NCBI RefSeq assembly: GCF_945859705.1
Contig: NC_079135.1
Location: 27,040,179 to 27,104,178 of the forward strand
From: Episyrphus balteatus
Lineage: Eukaryota > Arthropoda > Insecta > Diptera > Syrphidae
Length of the DNA stretch: 64,000 nt
Direction: 5' to 3'
The notes below the pieces were generated by a model. The model saw nothing but the letters and a program-made list of their open reading frames with translations, did not search any database and was not told the DNA's origin. Shown one piece after another: positions 1 through 12,089 of the stretch (positions are counted from its first letter, which is position 1; every line of letters starts with the position of its first letter). The position numbers and the translations under genes are program-made.

Positions 1-3000
1 TGTCGTCTACTTTTGTCGTCGACTTTAGTCGTCGATTTTTGTCGTCGACTTTTGTCGTCGACTTTTGTCGTCGACTTTTGTCGTCGACTTTTGTCGTCGA
101 CTTTTGTCGTCGACTTTTGTCGTCGACTTTAATGGTCGACTTTAATGGTCGACTTTTGTCGTCGACTTTAGTCGTCGACTTTAGTCGTCGACTTTTGTCA
201 TCGACTTTAGTCGTCGACTTTAATCGTTGACTTTTGTCGTCGACTTTTGTCGTCGACTTTTGTCGTCGACTTTTGTAGTCGACTTTTGTCGTCGACTTTT
301 GTCGTCGACTTTTGTCGTCGACTTTTGTCGTCGACTTTTGTCGTCGACTTTTGTCGTCGACTTTTGTCGTCGACTTTTGTCGTCGACTTTTGTCGTCGAC
401 TTTTGTCGTCGACTTTTGTCGTCGACTTTTGTCGTCGACTTTTGTCGTCGACTTTTGTCGTCGACTTTAATCGTCGACTTTTGTCGTCGACTTTTGTCGT
501 CGACTTTTGTCGTCGACTTTTGTCGTCGACTTTTGTCGCCGACTTTAGTCGCCGATTTTTGTCGTCGACTTTTGTCGTTGACTTTTGTCGTCGACTTTTG
601 TCGTCGACTTTTGTCGTCGACTTTTGTCGTCGACTTTTGTCGTCGACTTTAATGGTCGACTTTAATGGTCGACTTTTGTCGTCGACTTTAGTCGTCGACT
701 TTAGTCGTCGACTTTTGTCGTCGACTTTAGTCGTCGACTTTAATCGTTGACTTTTGTCGTCGACTTTTGTCGTCGACTTTTGTCGTCGACTTTTGTAGTC
801 GACTTTTGTCGTCGACTTTTGTCGTCGACTTTTGTCGTCGACTTTTGTCGTCGACTTTTGTCGTCGACTTTTGTCGTCGACTTTTGTCGTCGACTTTTGT
901 CGTCGACTTTTGTCGTCGACTTTTGTCGTCGACTTTTGTCGTCGACTTTTGTCGTCGACTTTAATCGTCGACTTTTGTCGTCGACTTTTGTCGTCGACTT
1001 TTGTCGTCGACTTTTGTCGTCTACTTTTGTCGTCGACTTTAGTCGTCGATTTTTGTCGTCGACTTTTGTCGTTGACTTTTGTCGTCGACTTTTGTCGTCG
1101 ACTTTTGTCGTCGACTTTTGTCGTCGACTTTTATCGTCGACTTTAATGGTCGACTTTAATGGTCGACTTTTGTCGTCGACTTTAGTCGTCGACTTTAGTC
1201 GTCAACTTTTGTCGTCGACTTTAGTCGTCGACTTTAATCGTTGACTTTTGTCGTCGACTTTTGTCGTCGACTTTTGTCGTCGACTTTTGTCGTCGACTTT
1301 TGTCGTCGACTTTTGTCGTCGACTTTTGTCGTCGACTTTTGTCGTCGACTTTTGTCGTCGACTTTTGTCGTCGACTTTTGTCGTCGACTTTTGTCGTCGA
1401 CTTTTGTCGTCGACTTTAATCGTCGACTTTTGTCGTCGACTTTTGTCGTCGACTTTTGTCGTCGACTTTTGTCGCCGACTTTAGTCGCCGATTTTAGTCT
1501 TCGACTTTTGTCGTCGACTTTTGTCGTCGACTTTTGTCGTCGACTTTTGTCGTCGACTTTTGTCGTCGACTTTTGTCGTCGACTTTTGTCGTCGACTTTA
1601 ATCGTCGACTTTTGTCGTCGACTTTTGTCGTCGACTTTTGTCGTCGACTTTAGTCGTCGACTTTTGTCGTCGAATTTAATCGTTGACTTTTGTCGTCGAC
1701 TTTTGTCGTCTACTTTTGTCGTCGACTTTAGTCGTCGATTTTTGTCGTCGACTTTTGTCGTTGACTTTTGTCGTCGACTTTTGTCGTCGACTTTTGTCGT
1801 CGACTTTTGTCGTCGACTTTTGTCGTCGACTTTAATGGTCGACTTTAATGGTCGACTTTTGTCGTCGACTTTAGTCGTCGACTTTAGTCGTCGACTTTTG
1901 TCGTCGACTTTAGTCGTCGACTTTAATCGTTGACTTTTGTCGTCGACTTTTGTCGTCGACTTTTGTCGTCGACTTTTGTAGTCGACTTTTGTCGTCGACT
2001 TTTGTCGTCGACTTTTGTCGTCGACTTTTGTCGTCGACTTTTGTCGTCGACTTTTGTCGTCGACTTTTGTCGTCGACTTTTGTCGTCGACTTTTGTCGTC
2101 GACTTTTGTCGTCGACTTTTGTCGTCGACTTTTGTCGTCGACTTTTGTCGTCGACTTTTGTCGTCGACTTTTGTCGTCGACTTTAGTCGTCGACTTTTGT
2201 CGTCGACTTTTGTCGTCGACTTTTGTCGTCGACTTTTGTCGTCGACTTTTGTCGCCGACTTTAGTCGCCGATTTTTGTCGTCGACTTTTGTCGTTGACTT
2301 TTGTCGTCGACTTTTGTCGTCTACTTTTGTCGTCGACTTTTGTCGTCGACTTTTGTCGTCGACTTTAATGGTCGACTTTAATGGTCGACTTTTGTCGTCG
2401 ACTTTAGTCGTCGACTTTAGTCGTCGACTTTTGTCGTCGACTTTAGTCGTCGACTTTAATCGTTGACTTTTGTCGTCGACTTTTGTCGTCGACTTTTGTC
2501 GTCGACTTTTGTAGTCGACTTTTGTCGTCGACTTTTGTCGTCGACTTTTGTCGTCGACTTTTGTCGTCGACTTTTGTCGTCGACTTTTGTCGTCGACTTT
2601 TGTCGTCGACTTTTGTCGTCGACTTTTGTCGTCGACTTTTGTCGTCGACTTTTGTCGTCGACTTTTGTCGTCGACTTTAATCGTCGACTTTTGTCGTCGA
2701 CTTTTGTCGTCGACTTTTGTCGTCGACTTTTGTCGTCTACTTTTGTCGTCGACTTTAGTCGTCGATTTTTGTCGTCGACTTTTGTCGTTGACTTTTGTCG
2801 TCGACTTTTGTCGTCGACTTTTGTCGTCGACTTTTGTCGTCGACTTTTGTCGTCGACTTTAATGGTCGACTTTAATGGTCGACTTTTGTCGTCGACTTTA
2901 GTCGTCGACTTTAGTCGTCGACTTTTGTCGTCGACTTTAGTCGTCGACTTTAATCGTTGACTTTTGTCGTCGACTTTTGTCGTCGACTTTTGTCGTCGAC

Positions 3001-3360
3001 TTTTGTAGTCGACTTTTGTCGTCGACTTTTGTCGTCGACTTTTGTCGTCGACTTTTGTCGTCGACTTTTGTCGTCGACTTTTGTCGTCGACTTTTGTCGT
3101 CGACTTTTGTCGTCGACTTTTGTCGTCGACTTTTGTCGTCGACTTTTGTCGTCGACTTTTGTCGTCGACTTTTGTCGTCGACTTTAATCGTCGACTTTTG
3201 TCGTCGACTTTTGTCGTCGACTTTTGTCGTCGACTTTTGTCGTCGACTTTTGTCGCCGACTTTAGTCGCCGATTTTAGTCTTCGACTTTTGTCGTCGACT
3301 TTTGTCGTCGACTTTTGTCGTCGACTTTTGTCGTCGACTTTTGTCGTCGACTTTTGTCGT
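1..3360. repeat. Higher-order repeat domain of the 13-bp satellite
   Basis: A recognisable block (two consecutive AATGGTCGACTTT units, a run of TTTAGTCGTCGAC units, then TTTAATCGTTGAC) recurs six times. Its AATGG landmark lies at 131, 651, 1145, 1834, 2367 and 2861. The intervals are 520, 494, 689, 533 and 494 bp, which equal 40, 38, 53, 41 and 38 units of 13 bp exactly. This is a higher-order repeat that changes length only by whole units, as expected from unequal exchange or replication slippage in register. Confidence 0.85.
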
Positions 3361-3479
3361 CGACTTTTGTCGTCGACTTTTGTCGTCGACTTTTGTCGTC
3401 GACTTTAATCGTCGACTTTTGTCGTCGACTTTTGTCGTCGACTTTTGTCGTCGACTTTTGTCGTCGACTTTTGTCGTCG

Positions 3480-6400
3480 ACTTTTGTCGCCGACTTTAGT
3501 CGCCGATTTTAGTCTTCGACTTTAGTCGTCGACTTTTGTGGTCGACTTTTGTGGTCGACTTTTGTGGTCGACTTTTGTCGTCCACTTTTGTCGTCGACTT
3601 TTGTCGTCGACTTTTGTCGTCCACTTTTGTCGTCCACTTTTGTCGTCGAATTTTGTCGTCGACTTTTGTCGTCGACTTTTGTCGTCGACTTTTGTCGTCG
3701 ACTTTTGTCGTCGACTTTTGTCGTCGACTTTTGTCGTCGACTTTTGTCGCCGACTTTAGTCGCCGATTTTAGGCTTCGACTTTATTCGTCGACTTTTGTC
3801 GTCGACATTTGTCATCCACTTTTGTCGTCGACTTTTGTCGTCGACTTTTGTCGTCGACTTTTGTCGTCGACTTTTGTCGTCGACTTTTGTCGTCGACTTT
3901 TGTCGTCCACTTTTGTCGCCGACTTTAGTCGCCGATTTTAGGCTTCGACTTTATTCGTCGACTTTTGTCGTCGACATTTGTCATCCACTTTTGTCGTCGA
4001 CTTTTGTCGTCGACTTTTGTCGTCGACTTTTGTCGTCGACTTTTGTCGTCGACTTTTGTCGTCGACTTTTGTCGTCCACTTTTGTCGTCCACTTTTGTCG
4101 TCCACTTTTGTCGTCCACTTTTGTCGTCGACTTTTGTCGTCGACTTTTGTCGCCGACTTTAGTCGCCGATTTTAGTCTTCGACTTTTGTCGTCGACTTTT
4201 GTCGTCGACTTTTGTCGTCGACTTTTGTCGTCGACTTTTGTCGTCGACTTTTGTCGTCGACTTTTGTCGTCGACTTTTGTCGTCGACTTTAATCGTCGAC
4301 TTTTGTCGTCGACTTTTGTCGTCGACTTTTGTCGTCGACTTTTGTCGTCGACTTTTGTCGTCGACTTTTGTCGTCGACTTTTGTCGCCGACTTTAGTCGC
4401 CGATTTTAGTCTTCGACTTTAGTCGTCGACTTTTGTGGTCGACTTTTGTGGTCGACTTTTGTCGTCCACTTTTGTCGTCGACTTTTGTCGTCGACTTTTG
4501 TCGTCGACTTTTGTCGTCCACTTTTGTCGTCCACTTTTGTCGTCGAATTTTGTCGTTGACTTTTGTCGCCGACTTTAGTCGCCGATTTTAGTCTTCGACT
4601 TTAGTCGTCGACTTTTGTGGTCGACTTTAATGGTCGACTTTTGTCGTCGACTTTTGTCGTCGACTTTTGTCGTCGACTTTTGTCGTCGACTTTTGTCGTC
4701 GACTTTTGTCGTCGACTTTAATCGTCGACTTTTGTCGTCGACTTTTGTCGTCGACTTTTGTCGTCGACTTTTGTCGTCGACTTTTGTCGTCGACTTTTGT
4801 CGTCGACTTTAATCGTCGATTTTTGTCGTCGACTTTTGTCGTCGACTTTTGTCGTCGACTTTTGTCGTCGACTTTTGTCGTCGACTTTTGTCGTCGACTT
4901 TTGTCGTCGACTTTTGTCGTCGACTTTTGTCGTCGACTTTTGTCGTCGACTTTTGTCGCCGACTTTAGTCGCCGATTTTAGTCTTCGACTTTAGTCGTCG
5001 ACTTTTGTGGTCGACTTTTGTGGTCGACTTTAATGGTCGACTTTTGTCGTCGACTTTTGTCGTCGACTTTTGTCGTCGACTTTTGTCGTCGACTTTTGTC
5101 GTCGACTTTTGTCGTCGACTTTTGTCGCCGACTCTAGTCGCCGATTTTAGGCTTCGACTTTATTCGTCGACTTTTGTCGTCGACATTTGTCATCCACTTT
5201 TGTCGTCGACTTTTGTCGTCGACTTTTGTCGTCGACTTTTGTCGTCGACTTTTGTCGTCGACTTTTGTCGTCCACTTTTGTCGTCGACTTTTGTCGTCGA
5301 CTTTTGTCGTCGACTTTTGTCGTCGACTTTTGTCGCCGACTTTAGTCGCCGATTTTAGTCTTCGACTTTATTCGTCGACTTTTGTCGTCGACTTTTGTCG
5401 TCGACATTTGTCGTCCACTTTTGTCGTCGACTTTTGTCGTCGACTTTTGTCGTCGACTTTTGTCGTCCACTTTTGTCGTCCACTTTTGTCGTCCACTTTT
5501 GTCGTCCACTTTTGTCGTCGACTTTTGTCGTCGACTTTTGTCGCCGACTTTAGTCGCCGATTTTAGTCTTCGACTTTAGTCGTCGACTTTTGTGGTCGAC
5601 TTTAATGGTCGACTTTTGTCGTCGACTTTTGTCGTCCACTTTTGTCGTCGACTTTTGTCGTCCACTTTTGTCGTCGACTTTTGTCGTCCACTTTTGTCGT
5701 CGACTTTTGTCGTCGACTTTAGTCGTCCACTTTTGTCGTCGACTTTTGTCGTCGACTTTTGTCGTCGATTTTTGTCGCCGACTTTAGTCGCCGATTTTAG
5801 TCTTCGACTTTAGTCTTCGACTTTAGTCGTCGACTTTTGTGGTCGACTTTAATGGTCGACTTTTGTCGTCGACTTTTGTCGTCGACTTTTGTCGTCCACT
5901 TTTGTCGTCCACTTTTGTCGTCGACTTTTGTCGTCGACTTTTGTCGCCGACTTTAGTCGCCGATTTTAGTCTTCGACTTTAGTCGTTGACTTTTGTGGTC
6001 GACTTTAATGGTCGACTTTTGTCGTCGACTTTTGTCGTCGACTTTTGTCGTCGACTTTTGTCGTCGACTTTTGTCGTCGACTTTTGTCGTCGACTTTTGT
6101 TGTCGACTTTTGTCGTCGACTTTTGTCGTCGCCTTTTGTCGTCTACTTTTGTCGTCCACTTTTGTCGTCCACTTTTGTCGTCGACTTTTGTCGTCGACTT
6201 TTGTCGTCGACTTTTGTCGTCGACTTTTGTCGTCGACTTTTGTCGTCGACTTTTGTTGTCGACTTTTGTCGTCGACTTTTGTCGTCGCCTTTTGTCGTCT
6301 ACTTTAGTCGTCGACTTTTGTCGTCGACTTTTGTCGTCGACTTTTGTCGTCGACTTTTGTCGTCGACTTTTGTCGTCGACTTTTGTCGTCGACTTTTGTC

Positions 6401-8600
6401 GTCCACTTTTGTCGTCGACTTTTGTCGTCCACTTTTGTCGTCGACTTTTGTCGTCGACTTTTGTCGTCGCCTTTTGTCGTCGACTTTTGTCGTCGACTTT
6501 TGTCGTCGACTTTTGTCGTCGACTTTTGTCGTCGACTTTTGTCGTCGACTTTTGTCGTCGACTTTTGTCGTCCACTTTTGTCGTCCACTTTTGTCGTCCA
6601 CTTTTGTCGTCGACTTTTGTCGTCGACTTTTGTCGTCGCCTTTTGTCGTCGACTTTTGTCGTCGACTTTTGTCGTCGACTTTTGTCGTCGACTTTTGTCG
6701 TCGACTTTTGTCGTCGACTTTTGTCGTCGACTTTTGTCGTCGACTTTTGACGTCGACTTTTGTCGTCGACTTTTGACGTCGACTTTTGTCGTCGACTTTT
6801 GTCGTCGACTTTTGTCGTCGACTTTTGTCGTCGACTTTTGTCGTCGACTTTTGTCGTCGACTTTTGTCGTCGACTTTTGTCGTCGACTTTTGTCGTCGAC
6901 TTTTGTCGTCGACTTTTGTCGCCGACTTTAGTCGCCGTTTTAGTCTTCGACTTTTGTCGTCGACTTTTGTCGCCGACTTTAGTCGCCGTTTTAGTCTTCG
7001 ACTTTTGTCGTCGACTTTAGTCGTCGACTTTTGTCGTCGACTTTTGTCGTCGACTTTTGTCGTCGACTTTTGTCGTCGACTTTTGTCGTCGACTTTTGTC
7101 GTCGACTTTTGTCGTCGACTTTTGTCGTCCACTTTTGTCGTCGACTTTTGTCGTCGACTTTTGTCGTCGACTTTTGTCGTCGACTTTTGTCGTCCACTTT
7201 TGTCGTCGACTTTTGTCGTCCACTTTTGTCGTCGACTTTTGTCGTCCACTTTTGTCGTCCACTTTTGTCGTCGACTTTTGTCGTCGACTTTTGTCGTCGC
7301 CTTTTGTCGTCGACTTTTGTCGTCGACTTTTGTCGTCGACTTTTGTCGTCCACTTTTGTCGTCGACTTTTGTCGTCCACTTTTGTCGTCGACTTTTGTCG
7401 TCCACTTTTGTCGTCCACTTTTGTCGTCGACTTTTGTCGTCGACTTTTGTCGTCGACTTTTGTCGTCGACTTTTGTCGTCGACTTTTGTCGTCGACTTTT
7501 GTCGTCGACTTTTGTCGTCGACTTTTGTCGTCGACTTTTGTCGTCGACTTTTGTCGTCGACTTTTGTCGTCCACTTTTGTCGTCGACTTTTGTCGTCCAC
7601 TTTTGTCGTCGACTTTTGTCGTCCACTTTTGTCGTCCACTTTTGTCGTCGACTTTTGTCGTCGACTTTTGTCGTCGCCTTTTGTCGTCGACTTTTGTCGT
7701 CGACTTTTGTCGTCGACTTTTGTCGTCGACTTTTGTCGTCGAATTTTGTCGTCGACTTTTGTCGTCGACTTTTGTCGTCGACTTTTGTCGTCGACTTTTG
7801 TCGTCGACTTTTGTCGTCGACTTTTGTCGTCGACTTTTGTCGTCCACTTTTGTCGTCGACTTTTGTCGTCGACTTTTGTCGTCGCCTTTTGTCGTCGACT
7901 TTTGTCGTCGACTTTTGTCGTCGACTTTTGTCGTCGACTTTTGTCGCCGACTTTAGTCGCCGTTTTAGTCGTTTTAGTCGTCGACTTTTGTCGTCGACTT
8001 TTGTCGTCGAATTTTGTCGTCGACTTTTGTCGTCGACTTTTGTCGTCGACTTTTGTCGTCGACTTTTGTCGTCGACTTTTGTCGTCGACTTTTGTCGACT
8101 TTTGTCGCCGACTTTAGTCGCCGTTTTAGTCGTTTTAGTCGTCGACTTTTGTCGTCGACTTTTGTCGTCGACTTTTGTCGTCGAATTTTGTCGTCGACTT
8201 TTGTCGTCGACTTTTGTCGTCGACTTTTGTCGTCGACTTTTGTCGTCGACTTTTGTCGTCGACTTTTGTCGTCGACTTTTGTCGTCGACTTTTGTCGTCG
8301 ACTTTTGTCGTCGACTTTTGTCGTCGACTTTTGTCGTCCACTTTTGTCGTCGACTTTTGTCGTCGACTTTTGTCGCCGACTTTAGTCGCCGATTTTAGTC
8401 TTCGACTTTAGTCGTCGACTTTTGTGGTCGACTTTAATGGTCGACTTTTGTCGTCAACTTTTGTCGTCGACTTTTGTCGTCGACTTTTGTCGTCGACTTT
8501 TGTCGTCCACTTTTGTCGTCCACTTTTGTCGTCCACTTTTGTCGTCCACTTTTGTCGTCCACTTTTGTCGTCGACTTTTGTCGTCGACTTTAATCGTTGA
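3480..8600. repeat. Satellite domain with GTCGTCCAC and CGCCGAC variants
   Basis: This part of the array is enriched in GTCGTCCAC units and in a composite marker (CGCCGACTTTAGTCGCCGAT, then TTTAGTCTTCGAC or TTTAGGCTTCGAC). The marker recurs at multiples of 13: 3254, 3488 and 3748 differ by 234 and 260 bp, and the AGGCTTCGAC form at 3771, 3940 and 5149 is spaced 169 and 1209 bp. Near 6935, 6990, 7960 and 8115 the unit following the marker is shortened (CGCCGTTTTAG), and near 8096 one unit is only GTCGACTTTT. These shift the 13-bp register. Confidence 0.75.
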
Positions 8601-11600
8601 CTTTTGTCGTCTAATTTTGTCGTCGACTTTAGTCGTCGATTTTTGTCGTCGACTTTTGTCGTCGACTTTTGTCGTCGACCTTTGACGTCGACTTTGGTCG
8701 TCGACTTTTGTCGTCAACTCTTTTCGTCGACTTTTGTCGTCGACTTCAGTCGTCGACTTTAGTCGTCGACTTTTGTCGTCGACTTTTGTCGTCGACTTTT
8801 GTCGTCGACTTTAGTCGTCGATTTTTGTCGTCGACTTTTGTCGTCGACTTTAGTCGTCGACTTTTGTCGTCGACTTTAGTCGTCGACTTTAGTCGTCGAC
8901 TTTTGTCGTCAACTCTTTTCGTCGACTTTTGTCGTCGACTTCAGTCGTCGACTTTAGTCGTCGACTTTTGTCGTCGACTTTTGTCGTCGACTTTTGTCGT
9001 CGACTTTTGTCGTCGACTTTTGACGTCGACTTTTGTCGTCGACTTTTGTCGTCGACTTTTGTCGTCGACTTTTGTCGTCGACTTTTGTCGTCGACTTTTG
9101 TCGTCGACTTTTGTCGTCGACTTTTGTCGTCGACTTTTGTCGTCGACTTTTGTCGTCGACTTTTGTCGTCGACTTTTGTCGTTGACTTTAGTCGTCGACT
9201 TTTGTCGTCGACTTTAGTCGTCGACTTTTGTCGTCGGCTTTTGTCGTCGACTTTTGTCGTCGACTTTTGTCGTCGACTTTTGTCGTAGACTTTTGTCGTC
9301 GACTTTTGTCGTCGACTTTTGACGTCGACTTTTGTAGTCGACTTTAGTCGTCGACTTTTGTCGTCGACTTTTGTCGTCGACTTTTGTCGTCGACTTTTGT
9401 CGTCGACTTTTGTCGTCGACTTTAGTCGTCGACTTTTGTCGTCGACTTTTGTCGTCGACTTTTGTCGTCGACTTTTGTCGTCGACTTTTGTCATCGACTT
9501 TTGTCGTCGACTTTTGTCGTCGACTTTTGTCGTCGACTTTTGTCGTCGACTTTTGTCGTTGACTTTAATTATCGACTTTTGTCGTCGACTTTAGTCGTCG
9601 ACTTTTGTCGTCGACTTTTGTCGTCGACTTTTGTCGTCGACTTTTGTCGTCGACTTTTGTCGTCGACTTTTGTCGTCGACTTTTGTCGTCGACTTTTGTC
9701 GTCGACTTTTGTCGTTGACTTTAGTCGTCGACTTTTGTCGTCGACTTTAGTCGTCGACTTTTGTCGTCGGCTTTTGTCGTCGACTTTTGTCGTCGACTTT
9801 TGTCGTCGACTTTAGTCGTCGACTTTAGTCGTCGACTTTAGTCGTCGACTTTAATCGTCGACTTTTGTCGTCGACTTTTGTCGTCTACTTTAGTCGTCGA
9901 CTTTTGTCGTTGACTTTTTTCGTCGACTTTTGTCGTCGACTTTTGTCGTCGACTTTTGTCGTCGACTTTTGTCGTCGACTTTTGTCGTCGACTTTTGTCG
10001 TCGACTTTTGTCGTCGACTTTTGTCGTCGACTTTTGTCGTCGACTTTTGTCGTCGACTTTTGTCGTCGACTTTTGTCGTCGACTTTTGTCGTCGACTTTT
10101 GACGTCGACTTTTGTCGTCGACTTTTGTCGTCGACTTTTGACGTCGACTTTTGTCGTCGACTTTTGTCGTCGACTTTTGACGTCGACTTTTGTCGTCGAC
10201 TTTTGTCGTCGACTTTTGTCGTCGTTTTTTGTCGTCTACTTTTGTCGTCGACTTTTGTCGTCGACTTTTGTCGTCGACTTTTGACGTCGACTTTTGTCGT
10301 CGACTTTTGTCGTCGACTTTTGTCGTCAAATTTTGTCATCGACTTTTGTCGTCGACTTTTGTCGTCGACTTTTGTCGTCGACTTTTGTCGCCGACTTTAG
10401 TCGCCGTTTTAGTCGTTTTAGTCGTCGACTTTTGTCGTCGACTTTTTTCGTCGACTTTTGTCGTCGACTTTTGTCGTCGACTTTTGTCGTCGACTTTTGT
10501 CGTCGACTTTTGTCGTCGACTTTTGTCGTCGACTTTTGTCGTCGACTTTTGTCGTCGACTTTTGTCGTCGACTTTAGTCGTCGACTTTAGTCGTCGACTT
10601 TTGTCGTCGACTTTTGTCGTCGACTTTTGTCGTCGACTTTTGTCGTCGACTTATGTCATCGACTTTTGTCGTCGACTTTTGTCGTCGACTTTTGTCGTCG
10701 ACTTTTGTCGTCGACTTTAGTCGTCGACTTTTGTCGTCGCCTTTTGTCGTCGACTTTTGTCGTCGACTTTTGTCGTCGACTTTTGTCGTCGACTTTTGTC
10801 GTCGACTTTTGTCGTCGACTCTTTTCGTCGACTTTTGTCGTCGACTTTTGTCGTCGACTTCAGTCGTCGACTTTAGTCGTCGACTTTTGTCGTCGACTTT
10901 TGTCGTCGACTTTAGTCGTCGACTTTTGTCGTCGACTTTTGTCGTCGACTTTTGTCGTCGACTTTTGTCGTCGACTTTTGTCGTCGACTTTTGTCGTCGA
11001 CTTTTGTCGTCGACTTTTGTCGTCGACTTTTGTCGTCGACTTTTGTCGTCGACTTTTGTCGTCGACTTTTGTCGTCGACTTTTGTCGTCGACTTTTGTCG
11101 TCGACTTTTGTCGTCGACTTTTGTCGTCGACTTTTGTCGTCGACTTTTGACGTCGACTTTTGTCGTCGACTTTTGTCGTCGACTTTTGTCGTCGACTTTT
11201 GTCGTCGACTTTTGTCGTCGACTTTTGTCGTCGACTTTTGTCGTCGACTTCAGTCGTCGACTTCAGTCGTCGACTTCAGTCGTCGACTTTAGTCGTCGAC
11301 TTTTGTCGTCGACTTTTGTCGTCAACTTTTGTCGTCGACTTTTGTCGACGACTTTAGTCGTCGACTTTTGTCGTCGACTTTTGTCGTCGACTTTTGTCGT
11401 CGACTTTTGTCGTCGACTTTTGTCGTCGACTTTTGACGTCGACTTTTGTCGTCGACTTTTGTCGTCGACTTTTGTCGTCGACTTTTGTCGTCGACTTTTG
11501 ACGTCGACTTTTGTCGTCGACTTTTGACGTCGACTTTTGACGTCGACTTTTGTCGTCGACTTTTGTCGTCGACTTTTGACGTCGACTTTTGTCGTCGACT

Positions 11601-12089
11601 TTTGTCGTCGACTTTTGTCGTCGTTTTTTGTCGTCTACTTTTGTCGTCGACTTTTGTCGTCGACTTTTGTCGTCGACTTTTGACGTCGACTTTTGTCGTC
11701 GACTTTTGTCGTCGACTTTTGACGTCGACTTTTGTCGTCGACTTTTGTCGTCGACTTTTGTCGTAGACTTTTGTCGTCGACTTTTGTCGTCGACTTTTGA
11801 CGTCGACTTTTGTAGTCGACTTTAGTCGTCGACTTTTGTCGTCGACTTTTGTCGTCGACTTTTGTCGTCGACTTTTGTCGTCGACTTTTGTCGTCGACTT
11901 TTGTCGTCGACTTTTGTCGTCGACTTTTGTCGTCGACTTTTGTCGTCGACTTTTGTCGTGCACTTTTGTCGTCGACTTTTGTCGTCGACTTTTGTCGTCG
12001 ACTTTTGTCGTCGACTTTTGTCGTCGACTTTTGTCGCCGACTTTAGTCGCCGATTTTAGTCTTCGACTTTAGTCGTCGACTTTTGTCGT

